Below are positions 25,903 through 34,730 of a stretch of DNA of 64,000 nt, piece after piece. Numbering within the stretch: position 1 is the stretch's first letter; every line of letters begins with the position of its first letter. This stretch comes from Promethearchaeota archaeon (GTDB taxonomy: Archaea > Asgardarchaeota > Lokiarchaeia > Sigyniarchaeales > SOKP01). The stretch covers positions 124,001 to 188,000 of the forward strand of contig JAEOSU010000072.1 of NCBI GenBank assembly GCA_016840165.1, written 5' to 3'. The notes under the pieces were generated by a model. The model had not been told where the DNA came from. It worked only from the letters and a program-made list of their open reading frames with translations, and ran no database searches. Both the position numbers and the translations under genes were made by a program.

Positions 25903-26439
25903 ATGGCAAGACCTTATCAAAAAGCAAATATCCCTGGACCCGAAATGGGAACTAGCGTTTATGAACCAAAAGTTATGGCGACTTTATTGAAATCCCCAAA
26001 ACGAAAAGTCTTTATCATCGGTTCCGAATCACTTGATAAAAACTTTCATATTGATGGAAAACCCGTAGCTGACTATTTTGTCGAAATTGCTAAAAAACTA
26101 CAATGTCACGTTGTCGCAACCGGTCATATTTACAAGTTCTTGGTTGATAAAGTCGATGCAGATAAACTATGGGATATGTCTTTAATCAACATTACGGGAA
26201 GATTAGTTGATAAAGATTGGAAAGGTTTAGATGGAAAAGGACAATATAATATGGCCATTTTTGGTGGGCATCAAGTGTTCTATGTTTCACAAACCCTCAG
26301 CCGTATTAAAAATTTTTCGAATTGGGTTAAGACTATAGAACTCGACAAGTATTCACATCCAAATGCTCGTTTTAGCCTGCCAAATCTAAGCAACGACGAT
26401 TGGAAACAATTTTTAGAAGAACTAATAAAATTATTATAA
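25903..26439 (+). CDS. cdhB: CODH/acetyl-CoA synthase epsilon subunit (CdhB)
   Basis: The 178-aa protein matches the small epsilon subunit of the archaeal CO dehydrogenase/acetyl-CoA decarbonylase complex, with a Rossmann-like fold. PGPEMGTSVYEPKVMATLL at the N-terminus, then KRKVFIIGSESLDKN and the Gly-rich NMAIFGGHQVFYVSQTLS, are recognisable. The epsilon subunit pairs with CdhA (CODH alpha), which is not in this window. CdhC follows 41 nt downstream on the same strand. Confidence 0.85.
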   Translation: MARPYQKANIPGPEMGTSVYEPKVMATLLKSPKRKVFIIGSESLDKNFHIDGKPVADYFVEIAKKLQCHVVATGHIYKFLVDKVDADKLWDMSLINITGRLVDKDWKGLDGKGQYNMAIFGGHQVFYVSQTLSRIKNFSNWVKTIELDKYSHPNARFSLPNLSNDDWKQFLEELIKLL

Positions 26440-26480
26440 GAATTAATTTAAATAATCAAAAATAAGAGGAAAAATGAAAT

Positions 26481-27890
26481 ATGAGTTTTAGCGATATCCC
26501 CGTAGATGTGGGACCTGTATATGAAGGTGAACGTATACGAGCAAAACAAATGTATGTTGAACTTGGTGGTCCTAAAATTGAAAAGCATTTTGAGCTCGTA
26601 AGGGTCAAACAACCCAAAGAAATTAAGGATGGGCAAGTCACAATTTACGGTCCTGATTTAAAAGACATGAAAGAGGGAGAACGATACCCAATAGGCATTT
26701 TAGTCGAGGTCGCTGGAGAAGAACTCGAGGAAGATCTTGAGGCTGTTTTTGAGCGTAGAGTCCATGAATTCTGCAATTTCGTAAATGGAATCATGCATCT
26801 TAATCAACGCTATACTAATTGGATAAGACTATCCAAAGCGGCATACGAAAAAGGTTTTAATACCTTAGATCTACTCGGAAAAGTCTTAATTCGATTATAT
26901 AAAGCGGAATTACCTATTATTAAACAAGCACAAGTCACATTCTACACTGATCCGAAAGATATTGAGAAACCTTATGATATGGCAATGGAAATCTATAATA
27001 AACGAGATGAGCGAGCACGAACGATTCATGATGAAGATGTAGACATGTTCTATGGATGTGTGTTATGCCAATCATTTGCTCCAACACATGCATGTTGTAT
27101 AACCCCAGACAGGACTTCATTATGCGGCTCTATTAACTGGTTTGATGCAAGAGCAGCAGCGAAGGTAGATCCAAAGGGACCAATCTATGAAGTTCCGCCA
27201 AAGGAATGTTTAGATGAATTAGCTGGAGAATATACTGGTGTTAATGAAATGATTAAAAAACGTTCTCTCGGTGAGATTGATAGAATCTTTCTTTATAGTG
27301 GAATGGAATTTCCGCACACTTCATGTGGTTGCTTCGAGGCTATTGATTTTTATATTCCTGAGGTAAATGGACATGGAATTGTTGACCGAAATTACGGTAG
27401 TGTGGCGATCAACGGTCTTCCTTTTAGTGCTATGGCAAATCAGACTGGGGGAGGCAAACAAATGCCCGGATTCAATGGAGTTAGTATCCAATATATCGTT
27501 AGTCCGAAGTATCAACAATATGATGGTGGCATTGAGACTATTGTATGGATGCCAAAAGCCGTAAAAGACCGCGTTGGAGATTTTCTTCCTCAAGATTTGG
27601 TGGGAAAGATAGCGACCGAAGAAGAGGTTCAGGACCTTGCTCAATTAAAAGAATATTTACAGGAAGTAAATCATCCAATCGTAGAAACCTGGGCAGAGAT
27701 GTTAGAAGAAGAGGAGGAAGAAGAAGAATACGAAGCTGAAGGTGCTATGGTTCCTATGGGTACAGTTGGAATGACGATTCCTGGCGCTGGTGGAGTTGGT
27801 GGCTTTAAAATAATCTTAAAGAACTGTAAAGTTCATGCCGAGGCAATAATCATCAAAAAGATTGACTCTAAAGGTAAGCGTAAAAAGTAA
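26481..27890 (+). CDS. cdhC: Acetyl-CoA synthase beta subunit (CdhC) of CODH/ACS
   Basis: The 469-aa CdhC binds the A-cluster (Ni-Ni-[4Fe-4S]) that joins CO, a methyl group and CoA into acetyl-CoA. The cluster cysteines are visible: Cys193 and Cys196 (CVLCQSF), Cys205/206, Cys215 (SLCGSINW), and the CGC nickel site at 282-284 (HTSCGCFEA). An acidic Glu-rich stretch near 405-420 leads to a Gly-rich tail GMTIPGAGGVGGFK, as in archaeal homologs. It is preceded by CdhB with a 41-nt gap. CdhA, CdhD and CdhE are not in the window, so the complex is split or encoded elsewhere. A T-rich tract follows the stop. Confidence 0.95.
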   Translation: MSFSDIPVDVGPVYEGERIRAKQMYVELGGPKIEKHFELVRVKQPKEIKDGQVTIYGPDLKDMKEGERYPIGILVEVAGEELEEDLEAVFERRVHEFCNFVNGIMHLNQRYTNWIRLSKAAYEKGFNTLDLLGKVLIRLYKAELPIIKQAQVTFYTDPKDIEKPYDMAMEIYNKRDERARTIHDEDVDMFYGCVLCQSFAPTHACCITPDRTSLCGSINWFDARAAAKVDPKGPIYEVPPKECLDELAGEYTGVNEMIKKRSLGEIDRIFLYSGMEFPHTSCGCFEAIDFYIPEVNGHGIVDRNYGSVAINGLPFSAMANQTGGGKQMPGFNGVSIQYIVSPKYQQYDGGIETIVWMPKAVKDRVGDFLPQDLVGKIATEEEVQDLAQLKEYLQEVNHPIVETWAEMLEEEEEEEEYEAEGAMVPMGTVGMTIPGAGGVGGFKIILKNCKVHAEAIIIKKIDSKGKRKK

Positions 27891-27913
27891 TTATTTTCTT
27901 TTTTATTTTTTTC
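27891..27913 (+). terminator. Poly-T tract after CdhC
   Basis: TTATTTTCTTTTTTATTTTTTT immediately follows the stop codon and probably terminates the CdhBC transcript. Confidence 0.45.
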
Positions 27914-28048
27914 CTATTTATAATAAATTTCTTAAGTTTATATCTTAATTTTCACGTATTTTTTTGGGTAATGGGTGTTTTATTCAAATAATTCAAAAAC
28001 CAATATAATTTTGGTAATAATAGGATTATATTATTGGGGAATTATAAT

Positions 28049-29311
28049 ATGTTGATCTTTAAAGAGGATATTGATGAAGCGAAAGGACGTTTAGAGGCAT
28101 GGTGGGATCACGAAATTATTGATCGTCCTGTATTTTCATATTACGCATCAAAAAATAGGGCATCTCTTGGAGCATATCTCGATGCAAGAAGTAATGAATG
28201 GACATTAGCGCAGCAACCTGAAAATATTGAAAATGTACTTGATGGTTTCGAGAAGCGAGCTGAAAGTACATATTTTGGAGGAGAATCAATGCCTAGTTTC
28301 ATGCCTAATTATGGTTCAGGTATATTATCTGCAATATTTGGGGTCGTTCCAAAATTTCAATCCGAAACAGTTTGGTTTAGCCGTCCTACCGAGCCGAAGG
28401 ATATCATCGCTCATTTAGAAAGTATTAAATTGAACCAAAATAATAAATGGTTTGAGAGGTTATTAAGGGTTACGGAATGTGCTGCACAACGATCGAAAGG
28501 AGCTTATCAAATTTCTGTAAGCGATATTGGTGGTGTGTTGGATACGTTATCGTCCTTTTTAGGTCCAAGCAAACTGATTCTTACAATGAAACGTAAGCCA
28601 GAAATAATTGACACGTGTAGAAGAATCATTCTTGAGAAACTTCTATTTTTATACGATAAGTTACAAAATACTATAGAAAAATATTGTGATGGTTGTAATT
28701 CTTGGCTTAACGTTTGGTGTAGAAAACGCTGGTATCCCGTTCAATGTGACTTTATTGCGATGTTAAATCCTAAATGGTTCAAAAGATTTGCATTACCTGA
28801 TATAAAGGCTCAAATTGAGCATATGGATTATGCAATCTATCATATGGATGGTCATTATCAAATCCCTTTCTTAGAAGACTTTTTATCTATATCGGAGTTA
28901 ACAGGTATTCAATGGGTTCCTGGAGCAGGCAAAAAAGTTCAAGGAGCAGAGCCATGGATCGTATTATATAAAAAAATTCAAGCTACTGGGAAGAGTGTAG
29001 TCATCGATACCACCCCTGAAAATGTTCATCATTTGTATGCTAGTTTGGATCCAAAATTGACCTATGTGAGAACATACTACTTTACAAAGACGGTATCAAA
29101 GTATTATGTACCTTCATTTATCGGAGATGGAGAAGAACCTTTAATAAATGATTTAATCAATTGGTGTATGGAAAAGAAACAAACTCAGATTAGTAAAAAT
29201 GAATTAAACGAATTTCTAGATAACAAGCATATAGATCTTGACAATAAGATTAAAAAGGAATTTTTAAAAGAGATTAAATTAGCTTTTGTAGAAAAGCACA
29301 ATTTTACTTAG
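28049..29311 (+). CDS. URO-D-fold protein (uroporphyrinogen decarboxylase/corrinoid methyltransferase-like)
   Basis: This 420-aa TIM-barrel protein of the uroporphyrinogen decarboxylase superfamily has SDIGGVLDTLSSFLG, IYHMDGHYQIPFLEDFL, TGIQWVPGAGK and GKSVVIDTTPENV in the expected order. The superfamily includes MtaA/CmuA-type methyltransferases that move methyl groups to corrinoid or coenzyme M, and many members of unknown substrate. The ATG at 28049 is taken because GGGGA lies about 9 nt upstream; a TTG at 28034 would add five residues. Lying just after CdhC, a methyl-transfer role would fit, but a separate transcript is equally possible. Confidence 0.7.
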   Translation: MLIFKEDIDEAKGRLEAWWDHEIIDRPVFSYYASKNRASLGAYLDARSNEWTLAQQPENIENVLDGFEKRAESTYFGGESMPSFMPNYGSGILSAIFGVVPKFQSETVWFSRPTEPKDIIAHLESIKLNQNNKWFERLLRVTECAAQRSKGAYQISVSDIGGVLDTLSSFLGPSKLILTMKRKPEIIDTCRRIILEKLLFLYDKLQNTIEKYCDGCNSWLNVWCRKRWYPVQCDFIAMLNPKWFKRFALPDIKAQIEHMDYAIYHMDGHYQIPFLEDFLSISELTGIQWVPGAGKKVQGAEPWIVLYKKIQATGKSVVIDTTPENVHHLYASLDPKLTYVRTYYFTKTVSKYYVPSFIGDGEEPLINDLINWCMEKKQTQISKNELNEFLDNKHIDLDNKIKKEFLKEIKLAFVEKHNFT

Positions 29312-29416
29312 ATTTCCTTAAAGAGAATTTGATATTTCAGTAGTCTTACAGGCTTTTTTCATTTAAATATAAAATAATATGAATTAATTTAAGATCAGTA
29401 TTTGGTCATATAAAAT

Positions 29417-30598
29417 ATGAACCACTCATATAATCCTAGATCTCTGCCATTAAATGAATTACCTCTAGAAAAGAAAACAGATCAAACTATTAGATTTATT
29501 CACACGAGTGATATTCATTTAGGGAGCCATCAATATGAGAAATCTCTTCGTTCCGACGATTTTATTTTTGCCTTAAAGGAAGTATTACAAATCTCCCAAA
29601 ATATTTCAGCCGATTTCATATTATTGGGAGGAGATATCTTTAATTCACTAGATATACTCCCCGGTAAAATGAAAGTTATCATTGAAATTTTAAAAGAATT
29701 CCAAAAAGCAACAAAGGGAAAAGTACCAATTATTACAATTGAAGGAAATCATGATATCAGACGTTTTTCACGGGGAGTTAAATTCAGACATCGCGATCAA
29801 TCATGGTTGAAAGTTTGTGCTAAATTAGGATTACTTATTCTTTTAGATGCGGATTTTCAAGCGCCTTCTGAGCATGTTTTCCAACCATATGATTTCGAAC
29901 AGGTAAAGGGAGGAAAAATACAAATCAAAAATGTTGTGATCTATGGTTCACGATATCTTGGAGAAAAGCCAATATCCGCATTATCAATTATAAGAAAAGG
30001 GATCAAGAAAGAGGGGGGGATATATAATATTCTACTCCAACATTTTGGAGTGGAGGGGCAAATGAAAAATGTTCCGGGTGTTCCTTTAGAAATATTGAAA
30101 CCATTGCATCATCGAGTAGATTATCTCGCTCTAGGGCATTTTCATAAACAATTTATTTTGGATAATTGGATCTATAATCCAGGCTCGGCTGAGGCTGTAA
30201 GTTCAATGGATTTCAAATATAATCGTGGCATATTTTTTGTCGAAATTAGCGGTCTTGAAACATTTGAGAAGAAAGTACAAATTTTAAAATTGAATAATAG
30301 GAGATATTTAAAGAAATTCATATGCAATCCATTTCAATTTAAAAAGAAGGAGAATTTTTATAGATACATAATTAAAAGGTTAAAAATGGCACCTGAATTT
30401 GTAAGAATAACAAAGATCACATCTTGTTTGAAATCTCCATTTCTATTTCTTACTATTCGAGGAGTGAAGCCTTTTTTGTACTATGATATTAAACATAGAG
30501 AGTTTGAAAAATTCCTTGTCCAAAATTTACCAATTGTCGGGGCAAAAGTATATCAAAATTATGATTCGAAGATAATTACATTAGAGAATTATCTCTAA
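29417..30598 (+). CDS. Mre11-like DNA repair nuclease (SbcD family)
   Basis: This 393-aa calcineurin-fold phosphoesterase has the Mre11 metal motifs in order: DIHLGSHQY, GGDIFNSLD, EGNHDIRR, LQHFG and LGHFHKQF. Mre11 with Rad50 processes DNA double-strand ends. Rad50, HerA and NurA are absent from the window, so the partners are elsewhere or this is a stand-alone Mre11 paralog. The C-terminal part (from about 270) is basic and less conserved. It is unlinked to its neighbours by function. Confidence 0.85.
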   Translation: MNHSYNPRSLPLNELPLEKKTDQTIRFIHTSDIHLGSHQYEKSLRSDDFIFALKEVLQISQNISADFILLGGDIFNSLDILPGKMKVIIEILKEFQKATKGKVPIITIEGNHDIRRFSRGVKFRHRDQSWLKVCAKLGLLILLDADFQAPSEHVFQPYDFEQVKGGKIQIKNVVIYGSRYLGEKPISALSIIRKGIKKEGGIYNILLQHFGVEGQMKNVPGVPLEILKPLHHRVDYLALGHFHKQFILDNWIYNPGSAEAVSSMDFKYNRGIFFVEISGLETFEKKVQILKLNNRRYLKKFICNPFQFKKKENFYRYIIKRLKMAPEFVRITKITSCLKSPFLFLTIRGVKPFLYYDIKHREFEKFLVQNLPIVGAKVYQNYDSKIITLENYL

Positions 30599-30682
30599 TA
30601 ACTGAATATTTTAATATTGAGAAGAAAAGCATTTTCTAAGAACAATTCAAATTTTATAAACAAGTTGATTTGAAATTATATT

Positions 30683-32296
30683 ATGGCTCAAGAATTAAGT
30701 TGGAAAAAAAAGAAAGTTTTTTTCATTTTAACAATCATAACGATTCTATGGGTAGCGATTTTGTTAATATTAGGCATTATAAATCAAAGAACTATTGTCT
30801 TTTATGACACTCTCGCTTTACACGATGTGTCTTCTGAATATATAAGCGAACTTCCATTTCTAAGATACTTAATAGAACCTCTTGTTGCAACTACATTTAT
30901 ATTGGAATGGGAATTCACATGGCTAATATCCTTTTTAATATTTTATCCTATAATAAGAGGAATTTATAAGTATTTAAGGTACCGTGGAAAGTTTAAATCA
31001 ACAAAGTTCTTGTATGTATGTAAAATTTTTTCAGAAATCTTAGAATTTTCTTTTAAGATATTTTCCGTTGTAATTTTATTGATCCTTGGATTTATCATTG
31101 TCGGATACATTTTTCAAGGATTTTTCTTTGTAAACCGCTATTTCATGGTTCCTGTACAGATTGGAGTGCATTTGGCATATGCTGTGATAGCACTAAAAGT
31201 TATATATATTCTTATTTGCTTATTTCATCCCAAATTGAGATGGAAGCTAAAAAGTAAGCGAAATCCCAAAAAGAGGACCAAACACGAGAAAGTATTAAAA
31301 TATAGAGTTGGATTAAAAAAAGAGATCGTTTACATAGTTGCGTGCGTATATTTGCTACTCGGGATGAATATTATATTAATTTCTTTTAAATTCCCAAATC
31401 AAAGAATAAAACCGATAGTTCCACTTGCAGATGATGAGTTTTTATTTGATTTTCATGTTCATACTATTATGTCAGATGGTTGGTTAACGCCGGAGGAGAG
31501 AGTACTCTGGTATATGGAACAGGGGATTTCTGGCGCTGTATTTTCTGACCATGATAATTTACGAGGAGTATTAATCGCCCAAGAATTTGTAGAGCGGAAT
31601 AACCTAGATTTTATCGTTTTTATTGGGGAAGAATGGACAGATCATGAAAATGACATTCATATGAATTACTTTGGTTTAGAGGAGGAGATTGTACCCCTTG
31701 AATCATATACAATAGACGGACCTAAAGCAATGAATGCTTCAGATTTAATTTCTTATGTAAAATCAAATGGGGGGTACATTACAGTAAATCATTATAATTA
31801 TGAACCTAATGATGGCGGATATGGGGTACCCTATACGCTTACTCAACTGTATAATTGGGGGGTAGATGGTTTTGAAATAGTGAATGGAGGTTCTTATTAT
31901 GGAAAATACGAGCAGATTCGTCAATTTTGCCTTGCAAACAATTTAATATGTATTGGTGGTTCTGATATTCATATTAATGAAGATTTAAACACTTTTATTA
32001 AAATAAAACTAGCAGATCCAACAAATTTGACTATTACTAATATTTTTGAAACGATGAAAGCTAATACCCATGAAGTAATCGCTATACAATTTTATCCAAG
32101 AATAGTTGATTTTCCAGGAGAATTGGACGATTTAGGTTTCTATTTTCTAGAAGGATTGATTAATTATTTTCTAAATATAGATATATTCCAAGCTTTATCT
32201 TGGATCGGATGGTCAGTACTTTTTTATTTGATAATAATTTTAGGATATAGAAAAATTAAAAGTATCGCCCCAGAAAAATTAAAATCAAAATTTTAA
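30683..32296 (+). CDS. Membrane protein with a PHP metal-dependent phosphoesterase domain
   Basis: The 537-aa protein has about five N-terminal transmembrane segments (for example residues 12-33, 70-90, 115-150, 158-180 and 214-232). A PHP domain spans about 255-450, followed by one C-terminal segment near 505-525. PHP metal motifs are complete: FDFHVHTIMSDG, FSDHDNLRG, GEEWTDHEND and GGSDIHINED. PHP domains hydrolyse phosphoesters. Here the domain is tethered to the membrane, probably facing outside if the last N-terminal segment exits, but topology is not certain. It is possibly a lipid- or nucleotide-phosphate esterase. No neighbour indicates a substrate. Confidence 0.75.
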   Translation: MAQELSWKKKKVFFILTIITILWVAILLILGIINQRTIVFYDTLALHDVSSEYISELPFLRYLIEPLVATTFILEWEFTWLISFLIFYPIIRGIYKYLRYRGKFKSTKFLYVCKIFSEILEFSFKIFSVVILLILGFIIVGYIFQGFFFVNRYFMVPVQIGVHLAYAVIALKVIYILICLFHPKLRWKLKSKRNPKKRTKHEKVLKYRVGLKKEIVYIVACVYLLLGMNIILISFKFPNQRIKPIVPLADDEFLFDFHVHTIMSDGWLTPEERVLWYMEQGISGAVFSDHDNLRGVLIAQEFVERNNLDFIVFIGEEWTDHENDIHMNYFGLEEEIVPLESYTIDGPKAMNASDLISYVKSNGGYITVNHYNYEPNDGGYGVPYTLTQLYNWGVDGFEIVNGGSYYGKYEQIRQFCLANNLICIGGSDIHINEDLNTFIKIKLADPTNLTITNIFETMKANTHEVIAIQFYPRIVDFPGELDDLGFYFLEGLINYFLNIDIFQALSWIGWSVLFYLIIILGYRKIKSIAPEKLKSKF

Positions 32297-32321
32297 TATT
32301 TATTTCTTTAATAACAAGTTT

Positions 32322-32780
32322 TTAGATGTAATACCCAGATTTGTCCTCATCATATGGGTCATAATCATCATCACCATCGGTATCATCATCTTCCCCCCTA
32401 AATTTTTTCGAGAAATATTTGATGAGTTCTTCTAAATCAACGTCAGGGTCAATATCTTTTAAATCGTTAAGATTAATCGGGATTATCCCTCCCTTCTTTA
32501 AAGTACCAAATCGATTTTTAAATTCTCGTTCCATTTTCTCTTGTTTTCTTGCATGCATAGTAAGTTCTTTTCGCATTAAATCAATTAGCTCATTTGCAAC
32601 TAACTCATCTAATTCATTGGGTTTTAGAGTTAGAAGCACATTATCCCCGTAGGTTTTCGATAACCTTTTAATAGCTTTATCTTTTTTGTATTCAGGAATT
32701 TGAGTTATAGAATCAAGACCTAAGATGCTGATAATATTCAACCAATCAAGCTGATAGGACCAGTTTTTCTTTTCAGACAT
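32322..32780 (-). CDS. Unknown acidic-tail protein
   Basis: The 152-aa soluble protein is not recognised. The first 110 residues are mixed charged and helical (KKDKAIKRLSKTYGDN, then a Lys/Glu-rich helix MHARKQEKMEREFKNRFG). The C-terminus is a strongly acidic low-complexity tail (EDDDTDGDDDYDPYDEDKSG). The tail, and DPDVDLEELIKYFSKKF just before it, suggest a regulatory or nucleic-acid-mimicking element, but nothing more can be supported. It is convergent with the PHP membrane gene. Confidence 0.55.
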   Translation of the reverse strand: MSEKKNWSYQLDWLNIISILGLDSITQIPEYKKDKAIKRLSKTYGDNVLLTLKPNELDELVANELIDLMRKELTMHARKQEKMEREFKNRFGTLKKGGIIPINLNDLKDIDPDVDLEELIKYFSKKFRGEDDDTDGDDDYDPYDEDKSGYYI

Positions 32781-32975
32781 AATAAATTTACTTTTTTATA
32801 GATAGAAATAATTCTGGATACTAACAAAAATAAATTTCTACAATTAAAAATATAAAATAAACCCAAATAAATTTATTTCTTTTGAGATATTTAATATCAG
32901 ATGTTTATTATGATGATTTTAAATGTATTTTGTTTATATAATTTTAGAATATAATCAAACCAAACTTTAATGATT

Positions 32976-33836
32976 TTATCCTTCTAAAAATTCAATAATT
33001 TTTGTAGATATTAGTTGTGGTTCTTCATGCATGACCCAATGAGAGGAATTAGGGATTTTTTGTATTATTAAATCTTTAACATACTTTTCTAAACCTTCAA
33101 GAATTACCGGCAATAGCGCAGTATCTTTCATCCCATGAAATACTAAAGTCGGAACCTTAATGATGCCAGCAAAATCATCAAAACTGGGATTAGCCTTGTA
33201 ATAATTAACTCCACTAATAATAGCATTCGGCTGAGACCATGCATTTATATATTGTTCTTTATCAAATTCATCAAGAGCCCCTTTGTTCACAAGGCTACCA
33301 AAGAGGGCAATTTTTAACCATTTAAAATCATCTTCAAAAAGAAATTGTTCGCCACCAGGTTTAAGAAATTGAAAGATATAGAAGCTAGCCTTTTGTTGAG
33401 CTTTATTAGTTCGAAGTAATATTCCAAATATTTTGGGATGAGGCGAATTTAATATAATTAGTTTTTGAATAAGTTCTGGATACTTTTCAGCAAATATCCA
33501 CGCTACTATTCCTCCCCAGTCGTGACCTGCGATAAATGGTTTCTCTAAGTCCAAGGCTTCTATTAATCCTTTAATATCATCGATCAAATATTTTATCCTG
33601 TATTTTTGAGTCCCTTTAGGTTTATCTGATAAATTATATCCTCTCATATCAGGAATGATAAGTTTAAATTTTTCTTTCAACTCTGGAATTACACTCTTCC
33701 AACCATACCAAAAATCGGGAAATCCATGGAGAAGAATTAGTGGTCTTCCCTTCCCTATTATGATTGTATGTAGTGTTATATTATTAGTTTTAATATACTT
33801 TTCTTGAATATCATTCAATATCTCCATAATCTTCAT
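32976..33836 (-). CDS. Alpha/beta hydrolase (epoxide hydrolase/dehalogenase-like)
   Basis: The 286-aa protein of the alpha/beta hydrolase family has the oxyanion motif LLHGFPDFWYGW (36-46), DMRGYNLSDKP, the nucleophile Asp106 in GHDWGG, a probable acid near HGMKDTALL and the base His in NSSHWVMHEEP. An Asp nucleophile is typical of epoxide hydrolases and haloalkane dehalogenases. The DWGG context favours an epoxide hydrolase, although a lysine-activated or thioester substrate cannot be excluded. Monocistronic, minus strand. Confidence 0.8.
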   Translation of the reverse strand: MKIMEILNDIQEKYIKTNNITLHTIIIGKGRPLILLHGFPDFWYGWKSVIPELKEKFKLIIPDMRGYNLSDKPKGTQKYRIKYLIDDIKGLIEALDLEKPFIAGHDWGGIVAWIFAEKYPELIQKLIILNSPHPKIFGILLRTNKAQQKASFYIFQFLKPGGEQFLFEDDFKWLKIALFGSLVNKGALDEFDKEQYINAWSQPNAIISGVNYYKANPSFDDFAGIIKVPTLVFHGMKDTALLPVILEGLEKYVKDLIIQKIPNSSHWVMHEEPQLISTKIIEFLEG

Positions 33837-34153
33837 TCTCTTTCATTAATTTTAAATCATTTGACTATATTTAAAAAAAAAAAAAAGATTAGTCTCCTCT
33901 TAACTTAAAAGAATTAATTTCATCTATTATTCATAATCCGAGAATATTATTTAATTAAAAAAGGAAATATTTGGCTCATCTCGAGAAGATTCTATTTCAT
34001 GATTAGATATTTTATTCACCTAAATGTAAAAACTTATTTTTTAAGTATTTCTTAAGAAATTTTAATATATAAATAAGATAGATTAATAGAAAAAGGATAG
34101 AACATAATATAAAATTAAATAGAATAAGCTAATTGAAAAAAAGTCTTTTTAAA
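33837..34153. other. 317-nt A+T-rich gap, no gene seen
   Basis: This interval between two minus-strand genes is very A+T-rich with poly-A and poly-T runs and no supported coding frame. It probably holds the promoter of the hydrolase gene on its left side and termination signals of the small gene to the right. Confidence 0.5.
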
Positions 34154-34363
34154 TTATTCAAAATATTCATTAAATGATTCTTCAAAATCATCCATACTAT
34201 TACTATTAATTTCAGCGAATTTATAACGTCCTCGAGGAACTTTTTCTTTCCTTTTTACAAAACGTCTTAAAGCGCTCTCAAAGTCACTTGCGCTCATACT
34301 TTTTTCCTCAGCGAACTTTATCTCGCCAAAATATTTCAAATACTCAGGATCGGTTTCACTCAT
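34154..34363 (-). CDS. Small unknown soluble protein (69 aa)
   Basis: The 69-aa charged protein (ADFESALRRFVKRKEKVPRG in the middle, an acidic C-terminus) looks like a small helical protein of no recognised family. A ribosome site GGTGAT lies directly upstream of the ATG, and a TATA-like element (TTTATATAC on the minus strand, about 34446-34455) lies about 85 nt upstream. Both favour a real gene. Confidence 0.5.
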   Translation of the reverse strand: MSETDPEYLKYFGEIKFAEEKSMSASDFESALRRFVKRKEKVPRGRYKFAEINSNSMDDFEESFNEYFE

Positions 34364-34431
34364 TCGTATATCACCTTCGTTCGTTTACAATTTTTTTGTT
34401 CAAATGTTTATTTAATTTATTAGATCACTAA

Positions 34432-34581
34432 ATGGATAGTCGAGTATATAAATCTTTTCATACCATAAAACGTATCAAAAAAGGGTTAAGAAATGGGAAT
34501 CTAAGCCCATATTCAAGGCGTTTAATCAATGCTCTATCTTATATTTTCAAGAGTATACATAGCATTATCGAAAAAGTATAA
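34432..34581 (+). CDS. Possible 49-aa basic small protein
   Basis: ATG at 34432 to TAA at 34579-34581 gives 49 residues. They are strongly basic in the first two thirds (KSFHTIKRIKKGLRNGNL, then YSRRLINALSYIFKSIHS), with a possible amphipathic helix. No clear ribosome site precedes it, and the frame overlaps a TATA-like element for the divergent gene. Expression is uncertain; codon use looks ordinary. No homology can be claimed. The remainder of the 34364-34730 gap is A+T-rich with a ribosome site (GGAGG) for the next gene at its end. Confidence 0.35.
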   Translation: MDSRVYKSFHTIKRIKKGLRNGNLSPYSRRLINALSYIFKSIHSIIEKV

Positions 34582-34730
34582 AAATAGTTCTTTTCATACA
34601 AAATAATATACCAAAGTAAAAAGTAGTAAAAAAAATCTTAAAAGTTAATATTAAATAGTAAGCTAAAAAATAATTACAAAAAGGTTAATAAATTATATTT
34701 TTGATATGAGAGGGTAAGGAGGACATTAAA

